From Lateolabrax maculatus (Eukaryota; Chordata; Actinopteri; Acropomatiformes; Lateolabracidae): a DNA stretch of 64,000 nucleotides. Position 1 is the stretch's first letter. The number at the start of each line of letters is the position of its first letter. Below, piece after piece: positions 20,617 through 30,912 of this stretch. The DNA is taken from positions 22,055,001 through 22,119,000 of the forward strand of contig CM062210.1 in assembly GCA_031216445.1 (NCBI GenBank). The letters run 5' to 3'. The translations under genes and the position numbers were made by a program. Below the pieces are notes generated by a model. The model ran no database searches. It worked only from the letters and a program-made list of their open reading frames with translations, and was not told the origin of the DNA.

Positions 20617-21274
20617 ACTGTCAGCAGTCTGGCCACTAAGCTTTGTTGGTCCTCTAAGAAAATCAAAGTCAGTTGAGTTGTGTTCTGTAGTACCTCATGC
20701 AGAAAGAGATGACCATGATGACGTTTATGACAATGGAATGACTCCACACAAACATGTAGTGAATGTCATAGTTAATGTTCATGTGGCAAAGGCTCTGGTT
20801 GACACTGGTAGTTCACAAATTTTGGTAAAGTCCAGCTTTCTCAGCAATGCACTAACTAACTAATTATCCCGTGTTCATGGATGTAAGACAGATTACCCAA
20901 CTGTAAGTGATCATTGAGGTTGAAGGACAAGCCTTTATGTTAACTGTTGGAGTGCTAGATCATCTATTCTATAATGTGATCCTTGGAGAAGATTTGCCCA
21001 TCGTAGACAATTTGGTCCAGCAAACTCCTGTGCTGTAGTTACTCACTATGTGACCAAGGGGATAGAAACCCTACAAAATGCAGATGATAGTTTGTGTGAA
21101 AGGGGAAATTGCTAAGCACTGCGACTATATTGGCAAAGTTATCTATCTATTGGCCAGAGTTATACAAAGAGGTATTGGAATATTGTAAACATGACAGTGT
21201 AAAACACTGTCAGGTTGTAGCTCCCACAAAGATTTCAGACTAAGGCCAATTGCCACCATTACCTTTCATGAGTG
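20617..21274 (+). pseudogene. Gypsy relic: protease and integrase zinc-finger region
   Basis: The reading has VNVHVAKALVDTGSSQILV, an aspartic protease DTGS signature, followed by LTVGVLDHLFYNVILGEDLP (the ILG block). Then, with stops and frameshifts, come WPELYKEVLEYCKH and an HCQVVAPTK-like stretch resembling the end of the integrase HHCC region. The whole reverse transcriptase and RNase H are missing. It joins across the provirus to the integrase core at 32,253, so the provirus landed in an already deleted gypsy copy. It probably belongs to the same element as the SCAN-type gag at 8.9 kb. Confidence 0.75.
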
Positions 21275-21279
21275 TGCCT

Positions 21280-21838
21280 TGTGAGGGAAATCTTAGAGCT
21301 GGTTCACTCTAACAAGAAGTTTCAGGAGACCGGGATGTCTTACACAGGAATATTTATTGAAGCTCGATCGAGGAGAAAAGGGAAACACCACGTGTGAATC
21401 ACAGCGTACTGCTACCCAAGTCTGAAGATGGTGTCCTGAAACTCAGTATTTAACCCTCCCCAGAAGTGATAAGTTCCGCTATATCCAAATAGGGTTATTC
21501 CTAACTCAGTCTGTCTGTGTGATGACTCTATTGGATATCGGATCCAGACAGGGAAAGACGTCAACCATTGATGTAGAAGGAACAGCATGGCCTCTCTACC
21601 GTATCTGTTATTCAGCGTCAACAACCAGGCACCAGCCTGTTGTGTCTAAACCTGAATACAGAAGATATCTAGCTGACCTTGTCTACCAGATGCTAGAGCC
21701 AACTCGGCCTTGTCTGGCACACAGAATGAGACAGGCGAACAGAGACAGGCAGTTGACCTGTCCTGTGAAGCACTGTCTTAAGTTACCGTTAACCTACAAG
21801 AGGGAAGTTTAACATACAAGAAGGAAAATTCCTTCACA
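21280..21838 (-). repeat. Provirus 3' LTR
   Basis: TG...CA termini with perfect TGTGA/TCACA ends. In element orientation a TTAAATA box (21,447-21,453 on the plus strand) is followed about 90 nt later by AATAAA (21,353-21,358). R would be short, under about 80 nt. Small open frames inside the LTR are chance frames. Confidence 0.95.
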
Positions 21839-21852
21839 GTTCCCCCCTTTTT
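21839..21852 (-). other. Provirus polypurine tract
   Basis: Minus-strand AAAAAGGGGGGAAC immediately precedes the 3' LTR start TGTGAAGG, as expected for the plus-strand primer. Confidence 0.9.
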
Positions 21853-22540
21853 GATCGTAAGATCAACACTACCTACCATTATTCTTACTATTACTTTAAG
21901 AACAAATCAGGAACACCTTCAGAGTTGAATCGCACTTGCTTACAACAATAATAGCAATATTGAACATTCAATAAAACAAGCAAACATGTGAAATCATACA
22001 ATGACCTTAAACATTTCATTTTTAAATCAATTAATTTACCTTTGAATTATTTGATCATTATTCACTAACACTTATGTAAAGGAAATACTGTCTGTACTAA
22101 TCTTTATTACAGTCAAAAACATTTGTATGAATACCTGAGGCCTATCAACACTTATTTCAGATGAATAGCACCTTTAAACACAGGATTAATCATTAATCAT
22201 CTTTAGTAACCTTAGTAACATCATTAGTAACCTTTATATAATTACAGAACATTATGCATGAAAATCGGACATACTTCAAACCTCTACTGTAAATTTAAAA
22301 TAAACATAGAACTTCTTTCATTCTATTGCAGTAATTGTTAACCTGTGTGATCACTATGCATTTCTAATATCATATCAACTTCTTATGGTTGATGAACTAT
22401 ACAGTACAACAAACCCCAGAGTTGGTAGTGCATCACAACTCTGCTGCAGATATGAAACCTACATCTCTCCATTTTATTCAGCAAGGACATACATGTGAGT
22501 GTCTATCTGGCTCCTTGGACTCTTTATCAGCACATGTTTA

Positions 22541-24955
22541 TTAAACACATTCTTCGTCAGACACTGTTTCATCCCATGGCAAGCCTGGTGCAATCCAGTC
22601 TTCCATACCCAGATAATCACAATACTTACGTTCCACATTATTGTCTTTATTTCCAACCATCTGTTGAGGTGCCTGAATAACAGCTTTAGTAGTTCTGCGA
22701 ATAATTATTTTAATCACTGTCACCAAACATGTTCCGAGTAGAAACAAGAGAAACACTGAGATTAAAAGAGTGGTCAAGAACCTGACTAAACCAGATCCCC
22801 ATGTTCCAAACATCCCAGAGAAATTCCCAAAATCAAACCCATGGTTAACATGTAGTTCCTTGATACCTTGTGCAGTGTCATGAGCCATGTCCATGACCTC
22901 AGTTGTTGCGTCCGAGATATAAGAACAACATTCAGTCCCGATAATTTTGCAGGTTCCACCTTGGGCTGCTAATAGGAGATCTAGTGCCATCCGGTTTTGT
23001 AGAGCTACAGTTTTAACTTCCTGCAACTCTTTGTGTTCAGCTAACATGGCTTTACTTGATGCATTAAGATGACTTTCTAGGACCTTGGATAAAGACACAA
23101 GCTCCTGCTGAGTTACATAAATACCATACCAGGGCAGAAAAACACTGGCTATCTGTTGTGCAGGTGAGATCTCTCTTTTCTGTCTGTGTAATGGAGGATA
23201 CAATGCAGCTATTTCTGTGGATTCCACTTCCCTAATCAAAGGAACAAGATATGCTAAATAACACTTACCACGTGATCCATCATAGGGCACACAACTGTAA
23301 GCTTTCTCTCCACAAACCAAATACACTCTCTCAGGCAATGGCGATTGCTTGAGATTGACATCCACTACTGTCTCACAGCTACTTTGTCCCAAGTCCTCAT
23401 GCCTTTCTTTACTTACTCCTTGGAAACATAAAGAGACATTCTCTAATTCATGTGCAGTAACAGGGGGTAAATAGACTGAACAGTCGCGCATAGATGTTCG
23501 CAGACTCTGGAACGGCGCTGTACAATTACGCACTTTTACTTTAACTGACCCTATAGATCTAGTACCAACCCATGGCTGAATGTATACCATAGCTTCAGCT
23601 AACACGGTTGGGATATAAGGTTGAATTACGCACTCATGGTTTCCAGGAGGATTTGAACAATTGGTTTGAACTAGAGCTACTTGAATTCTGTACTCAAATC
23701 CCAGTTTTACATACATTTGTACATAAATGATACGCAAAAGAGTACTGTAGTTAAATCCAACTGGTAGATACTGGTCATTAATTATTTTCACTACATACTT
23801 AGCAACGTCTCCATATTCTGCGTACTTAGCAGAATCCACTGGATAGGTTGGAGTGTAACAATCATCAGCTCCTTCTTCGAACCTGGATCCTAGATCATTC
23901 CAGTTGACCAGTTTATAATCAACCTTAGTGAATGGGATTGGAGTAAACATTGGAGAATGCATTGATTTCGGCATATGTTGGCATAGCCAGCAGTTGCTTA
24001 AGTTACGTTCATGCGCATAGTCAATCATTAGATCAATGGCTGAATTAGTTTTACTTATTTTAGCTTGCTGAACATGGCGTATCGTTTTATTCTGTACAGA
24101 TTTTCCAGCTTTAGTGGCTTGGTTGCTTACAGATGAAAAGAAAGCCGCATATAGGAATTCATCATTTGCCTGATGCCCAATTTTTCTGCAACTTTGTGGC
24201 TTACCTTGAACTTCTTGATAATTAACCTTCCACAGGTTACAATCCGGGTCATCTTTCAATTGTTGACTTGTAAAACACCATAGTTCTGTAACTCTAGTCC
24301 GTGGGGTCACAGGAGAGTATCTCACTCTCATTCTATTTACTGAAAGTTGTTCTAACTGAACCAGACTTTTATCATGGCTCGCCCACCACCACTTATCTCT
24401 AGAGTAAAACAGTGTATAAGCAACATGACAATCATTCATCTTACATCTGTCAGTTGGACAGTCAAAAACAATGGGATCCATTTCCCTCTTCGTTCGGGTG
24501 AGAACAGAGAAAGCATGTTCGTCAGTCTTTTCTGCATCGCTCCCCTTATATCTCCTCCCGCCAACATTGTTTTTCTTCTTGGTTGGTTCAATGAATCTGT
24601 CCAGTAGGTCAGTGACCCACCAGTTGTGTTTATTCAGTTTGTATGATCGTGTAATGGGTGATCTTACTTCGCTGCTAAGCACCGGAGTGCTCGTTGTCTC
24701 TTCTTCTCTTAATTCACTCAGAACACTCTGACCAGAGTATCCCCTCCTATGGGAGACAGGATCAGTGGCACCGCCTGTGCCGTGAACATGATAGCCATCA
24801 TGCGCTGGATCGCCAGGGTCGCCTTGCACGGATCTCAGTCCGAGCCCGCTTAGCAGAAGGAAGAAGAGGAAGAGCCATCCCTTCACTCTGCCTGGCTTGG
24901 CCCCTCTTCCCGTACAGCGGGGGGAGCTGGTCTGCACCTGGATGCATGGATCCAT
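22541..24955 (-). CDS. env: Retroviral envelope glycoprotein (Env)
   Basis: An open frame of 804 residues starts at ATG 24,955 and overlaps the end of pol by 73 nt, so it is expected from a spliced mRNA. A hydrophobic signal segment lies at about 27-40. CWLC at 322-325 is the CxxC motif that joins surface and transmembrane subunits in gamma-type envelopes. RQKR at 591-594 is the likely furin site. The transmembrane subunit has a heptad-rich region, CX6CC (Cys669, Cys676, Cys677) and a membrane anchor at about 724-750, with a tail of about 50 residues. A second basic motif, RTKR, stands at 154-157. Several N-glycosylation sequons are present. No break seen. Confidence 0.93.
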   Translation of the reverse strand: MDPCIQVQTSSPRCTGRGAKPGRVKGWLFLFFLLLSGLGLRSVQGDPGDPAHDGYHVHGTGGATDPVSHRRGYSGQSVLSELREEETTSTPVLSSEVRSPITRSYKLNKHNWWVTDLLDRFIEPTKKKNNVGGRRYKGSDAEKTDEHAFSVLTRTKREMDPIVFDCPTDRCKMNDCHVAYTLFYSRDKWWWASHDKSLVQLEQLSVNRMRVRYSPVTPRTRVTELWCFTSQQLKDDPDCNLWKVNYQEVQGKPQSCRKIGHQANDEFLYAAFFSSVSNQATKAGKSVQNKTIRHVQQAKISKTNSAIDLMIDYAHERNLSNCWLCQHMPKSMHSPMFTPIPFTKVDYKLVNWNDLGSRFEEGADDCYTPTYPVDSAKYAEYGDVAKYVVKIINDQYLPVGFNYSTLLRIIYVQMYVKLGFEYRIQVALVQTNCSNPPGNHECVIQPYIPTVLAEAMVYIQPWVGTRSIGSVKVKVRNCTAPFQSLRTSMRDCSVYLPPVTAHELENVSLCFQGVSKERHEDLGQSSCETVVDVNLKQSPLPERVYLVCGEKAYSCVPYDGSRGKCYLAYLVPLIREVESTEIAALYPPLHRQKREISPAQQIASVFLPWYGIYVTQQELVSLSKVLESHLNASSKAMLAEHKELQEVKTVALQNRMALDLLLAAQGGTCKIIGTECCSYISDATTEVMDMAHDTAQGIKELHVNHGFDFGNFSGMFGTWGSGLVRFLTTLLISVFLLFLLGTCLVTVIKIIIRRTTKAVIQAPQQMVGNKDNNVERKYCDYLGMEDWIAPGLPWDETVSDEECV

Positions 24956-27900
24956 TCTGCTCTGCCTTCGACCTTAAGGGCTGTCCTGGTTGTCAGCAAC
25001 ACCTGGAACGGACCTTTCCACCTAGGAGACAAAGACACCTTGTCCAGAGACTTGATTAGTACCAACTCACCAACCTGAAATGGATGAATAGGCTCTTCTG
25101 ACGGTTTTGGGAGCCTCCTTGATACCTGCAAATGAAACTTTCTCAGTACTTCAGTTAGTCTGTTAACATATTCTGTCATATATTCATCAGTCCAGAGCAG
25201 AGTAGTTTTGTGGGGTGTCAAAGGTGGGCTTGCCCCTGTGGACATCGGCCTCCCCATCAACACTTCATGAGGACTTAGTCCTACAGTAGCATTAGGTGCA
25301 CTTCGAATGGAGTATAATACAATAGGTAATGCATCAACCCATTTTAGTCCTGTGGTCACCATTGTTTTGGTCAGTCTCTCTTTTATAGTAGAGTTCATTC
25401 TTTCAATCTGACCTGAGCTTTGTGGGTGATAAGGAACATGCAACTGCCACTGAAATCCTAGAACCTTTGCAAGATTCTGAGTGATTTTTGCTACAAAGGC
25501 TGGGCCTCTGTCGCTGTTTATTCCTTGTGGTATCCCAAATCTAGGGATAACCTCTTTTATCAGGCACTTAACAACTGTTTTTGCATCTTCTCTCCTTGTG
25601 GGGTATGCTTCTACCCACTTTGAGAACATGTCTACAATTACTAACAAGTATTTGTAACCTTGGCAACTCGGCATATGTACAAAATCTATTTGCATATTCA
25701 CAAAGGGACCCGATGGTGGTTCTAAATGGTCATGTTTCACTGAGCCATTTGTTCTCCTGGTTTGCTGACATGTCATGCATCTTTCCACTAATGTTTGTGA
25801 GATTTGTGTGATGCCTGGTGCAAACCATTGTGAACTAATTATCCAGCCTATCCCCCCTTTTCCTACATGTGAAGGCCCATGAGCAACATGTGCTAGTACA
25901 TGGAGGAGAGAACGAGGGCAAACAGGCCGACCATCGGGGTGGAGCCACAAGCCAGACTCCGGATTGCGTGCACAACCTCTTCGCATCCACTTATCTTTCT
26001 CCCTAGCATCAGCACGGTTTTGCATTTCCGCGACATCATTAAAGGAAGGTATAGAAATTGGATTTGCGGGTTGTGTGGAGGTACATTGTCGTACCATGGA
26101 GGAAGAGGAAGCGGCTGCTTGTTTGGCAGCTGAATCAGCCATCGCATTTCCTCGTGTTATAGGATCAGTTCCATTTGTGTGAGCAGCACATTTAACAATA
26201 GCAAGTTGATATGGGAGCAAAATGGCTCCTAACAATTCAGCAACCAAAACATGGTGCTGTATGGGTTTTCCAGAGGATGTGAGAAATCCTCTCATCTTCC
26301 ATAGCTGACCAAAGTCATGAGCGACGCCAAATGCATATCTTGAATCCGTGTAAATAGTAGCAACTTTATCTTTGGCTAATTTGCAGGCTCTAATGAGAGC
26401 ATACAGTTCTGCTGCTTGAGCTGAAGTACCATTAGGTAACGCTCGTGCTTCTAACACTTCCCAGTCATTTACTACTGCATAACCTGCAAGGTGTGTGTTA
26501 TCAGATGGTCTACAAGCGGAACCATCAGTGTAGAGAATCATGTCAGCATTTGGTATTGGTGTCTGCAACAAATCTGGCCTTGGAGATGTACTCATCTCAA
26601 TAATGGAAATGCAATCATGATCATTTTCTTCCTCTATTAAAGGAAGGAGAGTGGCTGGATTTAATGGAGGTGAGCGTCGCAAAGTAATGTGGGAACTGGA
26701 AAGAATGATAGCCTCATAACCTGAGCGACGTGCAGCTGTCATATGCTGTGTAGCTGAGGTTTTTAATATATGCAACACTGAATGCGGGACATGCACGACA
26801 CAATCATGAGCCAGTACAATGGGCGCAGATTTCTCAACCAAAATGGCAACTGCGGCCACTGACTTCAAACAGCCAGGCATACCACAGACAACAGGTGACA
26901 GTCGGCACGAGTAGTACGCAACAGGGCGGTAATGTGACCCATGTTTCTGGACCAGGATGCCTGTAGCAAATCCCTCTCTTTCATGCACATGTAGATGAAA
27001 TGGTAGGCAATAGTCCGGCAGTCCCAAGGCAGGGGCTGATGTGAGTGCACATTTCAAATCCTGGAAAGCTTTGTGCATGTTCTCAGTCCAATGCACCAGA
27101 GGAGGAGCAGACTGCACCGTAGCTGCCCGTAAAACAGAGTCCATTGCAGCATAATCAAAGATCCAGTGCCTGCAGTAATTTGCCATCCCAAGGAATGAGA
27201 GCATGTCTTTCTTTCTCACCGGGGGAGCCATGTTAGTGAGCAGTTTCACTCTCGCAGGTGACAGGAGACGCTGTCCGTCCCGTAGAACATGACCCAAGTA
27301 TGTTACTTCTGGCAGACAAAATTGCAATTTAGCTAGTGACGCTCTGTGGCCACACTTAGCCAGTCGTTGCATGAGCAGAATTGAGTCTGCGTAACAAGTT
27401 TCTTTTGAGGGAGAAGCTATCAACAGGTCATCAGCATACTGAAGGAGAGTACTTCCTCCTGGCAGTTGCAAATCTTCTAGATCACATTTTACCGCTGCTG
27501 CATACACCGTAGGACTATCAACAAATCCCTGGACCAAACGGGTCCACTTGTACTGTTTACCTTTAAAAGTAAAAGCAAACAAATACTGGCTGTCGGGATG
27601 CAACGGGATTGAGAAAAATGCTGAGCACAAATCAATAACTGTGTAGTGCGTGGAATCTGGAGGCAATGAGGCCAGAATAGAGTTTGTATCTGGTACATTT
27701 GGAGCCAATGGTACAACAATGTTGTTTATGGCTTGTAAATCCTGAACAAATCGCCATTCTTCTGGACGGTTTGGTTTCGGAATGGGCAAAATAGGAGTGT
27801 TGCAAGGGCTGGTGGTTTGAATTAACACACCTTGATCTAGCAAAGAGTGAATTACATCTTCAATGCCTGCTAGTGCTCTCTGAGGCAAGTGGTACTGTTT

Positions 27901-28998
27901 AATCACTGGCAGCTTAGCATTAGCTTTGAGTGTCACTCTATAAGGTGGAGCAGAATTTACAAAACCCACATGATTTTTATGTTTGGCCCATAAAATGGTT
28001 GGCACTTCAGAAAGATCTGAAGGCGGTCCATATATTACTGAAAGAGGTGGCTGTTGTATAACAAATGTACTCTGAGGCAATGTAATTTCTTCACTGAGAC
28101 GCAGCATGTACAGTCCTTCACCAAGGTTTATTATTGTTTGGGTTTGAGATGCTGCTGCAGCTTCTCTCACTCTCTGGCATTGTGCCATCATTTCTGTAAC
28201 ATTCCTTGGCTCATAACCTGGTGTGACTGCTAGAGTGACATGTGGAAATGAATCCTTATCTTTAAAGAATTCACTCTGCGTGTTAGACAATCGAATAGGT
28301 AAAGCACACCCTTGTGGACCAACAAACAAAAATTGCTCACACTCCAGCCATTCTTGCGTATTCAAAAATGCATCAGCTAAATATTTGTATTCTTCTGAAG
28401 GATTAAATGCAGCTGTACAATCACAATGCAAGACAGGTCTCATAGCAGACATCAATGTTGCACATTCTGGTGTTGTTTTAGCAATGTGTTGAATGTGTGG
28501 TACAGTGAAGGCATGTAGCAAATTGAACTCAGGCAATGTCCAGCAATACAAACAGTCAACAGTGGATTGAATAAACTGAACTGCTTGTATAGCCCTATCA
28601 TCAGGAATGGTTAAAAACAATCCATCTGGAGTGCACTGTATGGTAGCATGTAATTTACATAGCAAATCTCTTCCCATCAAATTTATTGGGCTGTTATCAG
28701 AGATCAAAAATGAATGTTGCACATCTGAACCTTCAACTGTAACTTTGGATTTCCTTGATATAGGTTCTGCAATAGGAATGCCTGCAACACCTACAGTAGT
28801 CACAAAGCTATTTGTTGGTGTACATACATGCTCTGCTGCTTTTACAGCTGAGAGCGTAGCTCCACTATCTACTAAAATGTCAACTGTAGTTCCATTAACT
28901 TCAACGGGCATTGTTGGGTCTTCAGTGGGACAAGTAGAAAGTCGAATTGTTGTTGCTTGTACTATTTGTTGCTCTGATCCTATTCCTCCATGGCATCC
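24883..28998 (-). CDS. pol: Retroviral Pol: protease, RT, RNase H, integrase
   Basis: Pol lies in the same frame as gag after a single TAG. The first ATG is at 28,911; numbering here is from it. Protease has LVDSGAT (Asp15) and NLMGRDLL. Reverse transcriptase (about 330-520) has WRFVQDL, VIDLCSAFFSIPL and YADD (492-495). RNase H starts at TDGSA (795-799) and includes YTDSRYA. Integrase has a zinc finger ending CMTC (1045-1048), Asp1076, Asp1134 and Glu1170 (35 residues between the last two) and a GPY/F-like WKGPFQVLL near the C-terminus. It is full length with no stop or shift seen. No dUTPase is evident. Confidence 0.95.
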   Translation of the reverse strand, partial: GCHGGIGSEQQIVQATTIRLSTCPTEDPTMPVEVNGTTVDILVDSGATLSAVKAAEHVCTPTNSFVTTVGVAGIPIAEPISRKSKVTVEGSDVQHSFLISDNSPINLMGRDLLCKLHATIQCTPDGLFLTIPDDRAIQAVQFIQSTVDCLYCWTLPEFNLLHAFTVPHIQHIAKTTPECATLMSAMRPVLHCDCTAAFNPSEEYKYLADAFLNTQEWLECEQFLFVGPQGCALPIRLSNTQSEFFKDKDSFPHVTLAVTPGYEPRNVTEMMAQCQRVREAAAASQTQTIINLGEGLYMLRLSEEITLPQSTFVIQQPPLSVIYGPPSDLSEVPTILWAKHKNHVGFVNSAPPYRVTLKANAKLPVIKQYHLPQRALAGIEDVIHSLLDQGVLIQTTSPCNTPILPIPKPNRPEEWRFVQDLQAINNIVVPLAPNVPDTNSILASLPPDSTHYTVIDLCSAFFSIPLHPDSQYLFAFTFKGKQYKWTRLVQGFVDSPTVYAAAVKCDLEDLQLPGGSTLLQYADDLLIASPSKETCYADSILLMQRLAKCGHRASLAKLQFCLPEVTYLGHVLRDGQRLLSPARVKLLTNMAPPVRKKDMLSFLGMANYCRHWIFDYAAMDSVLRAATVQSAPPLVHWTENMHKAFQDLKCALTSAPALGLPDYCLPFHLHVHEREGFATGILVQKHGSHYRPVAYYSCRLSPVVCGMPGCLKSVAAVAILVEKSAPIVLAHDCVVHVPHSVLHILKTSATQHMTAARRSGYEAIILSSSHITLRRSPPLNPATLLPLIEEENDHDCISIIEMSTSPRPDLLQTPIPNADMILYTDGSACRPSDNTHLAGYAVVNDWEVLEARALPNGTSAQAAELYALIRACKLAKDKVATIYTDSRYAFGVAHDFGQLWKMRGFLTSSGKPIQHHVLVAELLGAILLPYQLAIVKCAAHTNGTDPITRGNAMADSAAKQAAASSSSMVRQCTSTQPANPISIPSFNDVAEMQNRADAREKDKWMRRGCARNPESGLWLHPDGRPVCPRSLLHVLAHVAHGPSHVGKGGIGWIISSQWFAPGITQISQTLVERCMTCQQTRRTNGSVKHDHLEPPSGPFVNMQIDFVHMPSCQGYKYLLVIVDMFSKWVEAYPTRREDAKTVVKCLIKEVIPRFGIPQGINSDRGPAFVAKITQNLAKVLGFQWQLHVPYHPQSSGQIERMNSTIKERLTKTMVTTGLKWVDALPIVLYSIRSAPNATVGLSPHEVLMGRPMSTGASPPLTPHKTTLLWTDEYMTEYVNRLTEVLRKFHLQVSRRLPKPSEEPIHPFQVGELVLIKSLDKVSLSPRWKGPFQVLLTTRTALKVEGRAEWIHASRCRPAPPAVREEGPSQAE

Positions 28999-29001
28999 CT
29001 A
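28999..29001 (-). promoter_or_regulatory. In-frame UAG between gag and pol (readthrough site)
   Basis: Gag ends CAC TAG, followed by GGA TGC CAT GGA GGA. The frame stays open from this stop to the protease with no other stop. Gamma- and epsilonretroviruses are known to make Gag-Pol by UAG suppression at this position, with a G-purine context downstream. I did not fold the RNA, so a stimulating pseudoknot is unproven. Confidence 0.8.
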
Positions 29002-30912
29002 GTGTGGTTGCGACCCCTCGATGGCTAGTCGAGGCGGAGGCATCGACTCACGCTGATTGTTTGCATACTCATAATTTGAGTTGTAAAATCGATTTGGACA
29101 TGGTGGAGACCTACAGTCTCTTGTCCAATGCCCTGGTCTGCCACAGTTGTGACAGTTTCCCGGTCTCTGTCTTCTTCTATTTCTACTGGGGTTATTTTTT
29201 CCCCCTTTCTGTTGCTTACGGTCATCTACCTGCTGTGCCATTTGTTTTGGGCATGCAGTTGAATGTCCTGTTGAGAAAACCTGGTTTCTGTCTAATGCCA
29301 TTATCTTATTTATTGTTGCTTTCCAACTCTTATCATGCCAATCAGAAACTGACAGCTTGTAGGCGGATGCAATTTGTGGTTTCAAATTTTGGAGGAAAGT
29401 CTGAATGACAAAGAGCTCATTATCCTCTTTTTTTATCCCTGCATGGTTATCCCACATTGTGATAAACCTCTGAATGAAGGTAGGTAAAGATTCTTTACCA
29501 TCCTGCACACAGTGAAGTACTTTTGAAAAGTCATTCTGGCTTCGTGCACATTTCTTTACAGCTTCTTTTGCATCAACCTGCAACCAATCACGCAGAGTTT
29601 TAGTTTCAGGCCACTGGCCATCCTCTGTAGGATCAGGGAAACAAAACTCTTCTTTACACAGAACCCATTCAGTGCCATAGGTAAAGGTTATCAGCTGTAA
29701 TACATCCGGTATCAGGCAGTTATACACAGAACACACCTGAGCCAGCCATACCAGATATTCATCTGGGCGGCTGATTGGATTAGGGGCTTTCCTAGTCATA
29801 TCCATAATTTCAGATGGAGTCCAAGGTTTGCAAACAGGTATTGTTCCTATCATAATCTTAGGGGCCTGAAAAGTTCGTGTGTTGGAACGAGTCCTCAGTG
29901 CTTTAGTCCTCTCTCGTACCAACATTCTACGATGGTGATGCGGCAAATCTGCTCGTATTCCACTCCCTTTTGGTGTGGCGTCTGCTACCATAGGTTGATC
30001 AGGTGGCTCCTCCCTTTTGGGTGTCTCTACTTCACCCTCGCTATCTGAACCAGAAGCTCCTCCGCTTGCACCCTGTTCAGCTTGCTCTCCTTCTCTGTGC
30101 TTTTGAGCCAGAGCAGCAGCAGCATACAAAATAAAATCTTCTTCTGTTTTTTTCTTTTCTGTCCCTTCTACTTTAGCTTGTTTCTCAGCAGACAGTTTTG
30201 GGTAGAGTGGGAATGTTAATTTCCCTGTTAAGCGTTCCGAAAGTGGTATTCCACCCTCCGCTATAGTTGCTACTAGAGATTGTGGGGACGGAGTTTTACC
30301 TTGGCGCTTTGCCCAACCATACATCATCGCTTTTGCACAAGCTTCGATATCATTAGCATGACTCTGTTTGATTTTCGTCATTTCTGCGGCACCAGTTTGC
30401 AACACGGCTTCCAACACTGGCATATGACATGCAGCAACATACTTAGCACTTTGTTCTATTACGTCTCTCAATTCTTCTGAGCCCCAGTCGCAGCGTTTGT
30501 CATCCACACTCACACCACAACGCTGATAAGCCACTGCCAGCCACACTTTCATACAGTCTTTCATGTATTTAAAATCCCAGGATGGATTTCCACTACCTGG
30601 ATTTGTGTTCATGTTGGCTAATATCAGTTTATTTTTATCAAATGACCCTTCATATGGCCATTCTGACCTTGTCCATTCACACATGAGCGCTGTGAAAGGA
30701 ATCACATGATTCCACCCTTCTTGTCTTCCTACTATTCCAGCAGGCATGCGTGGGGAAAACAGGGTTTTGTACTGTGTTGTGGGATCTTTTCTATTCTGCA
30801 ACTGTGTGTGTGTTTGCTGGAGAGAGTGACCTTGTGCCTGTGCAGCTGTTCTTTCATTATGTGAGTTTACCAATTCTGTCTGAGCCTCTGCTATGGACTG
30901 ATTGTTACCCAT
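28999..30912 (-). CDS. gag: Retroviral Gag polyprotein
   Basis: I start at ATG 30,912 (MGNNQSIAEA), because it begins with an N-myristoylation-type MG and the few in-frame codons upstream have no ATG. The product is 637 residues. It has a matrix-like N-terminus, an acidic and charged central linker, and a capsid region with LPTFIQRFITMWDNH near the major-homology position. One CCHC zinc knuckle, CHNCGRPGHWTRDC, lies about 37 residues from the end. A short basic and proline-rich tail follows to the TAG. I see no PPxY or PTAP late motif. The frame is open throughout. Confidence 0.93.
   Translation of the reverse strand: MGNNQSIAEAQTELVNSHNERTAAQAQGHSLQQTHTQLQNRKDPTTQYKTLFSPRMPAGIVGRQEGWNHVIPFTALMCEWTRSEWPYEGSFDKNKLILANMNTNPGSGNPSWDFKYMKDCMKVWLAVAYQRCGVSVDDKRCDWGSEELRDVIEQSAKYVAACHMPVLEAVLQTGAAEMTKIKQSHANDIEACAKAMMYGWAKRQGKTPSPQSLVATIAEGGIPLSERLTGKLTFPLYPKLSAEKQAKVEGTEKKKTEEDFILYAAAALAQKHREGEQAEQGASGGASGSDSEGEVETPKREEPPDQPMVADATPKGSGIRADLPHHHRRMLVRERTKALRTRSNTRTFQAPKIMIGTIPVCKPWTPSEIMDMTRKAPNPISRPDEYLVWLAQVCSVYNCLIPDVLQLITFTYGTEWVLCKEEFCFPDPTEDGQWPETKTLRDWLQVDAKEAVKKCARSQNDFSKVLHCVQDGKESLPTFIQRFITMWDNHAGIKKEDNELFVIQTFLQNLKPQIASAYKLSVSDWHDKSWKATINKIMALDRNQVFSTGHSTACPKQMAQQVDDRKQQKGGKNNPSRNRRRQRPGNCHNCGRPGHWTRDCRSPPCPNRFYNSNYEYANNQRESMPPPRLAIEGSQPH

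Noticed and set aside
21412..21812. Open frames inside both provirus LTRs
   Set aside because: Identical in both LTRs, overlapping on opposite strands, and lying in U3/R regulatory sequence; chance frames.
22541..24955. Env as a domesticated single-copy host envelope gene
   Set aside because: It lies within a complete provirus with matching LTRs and a target duplication, so it is simply the env of a recent insertion.
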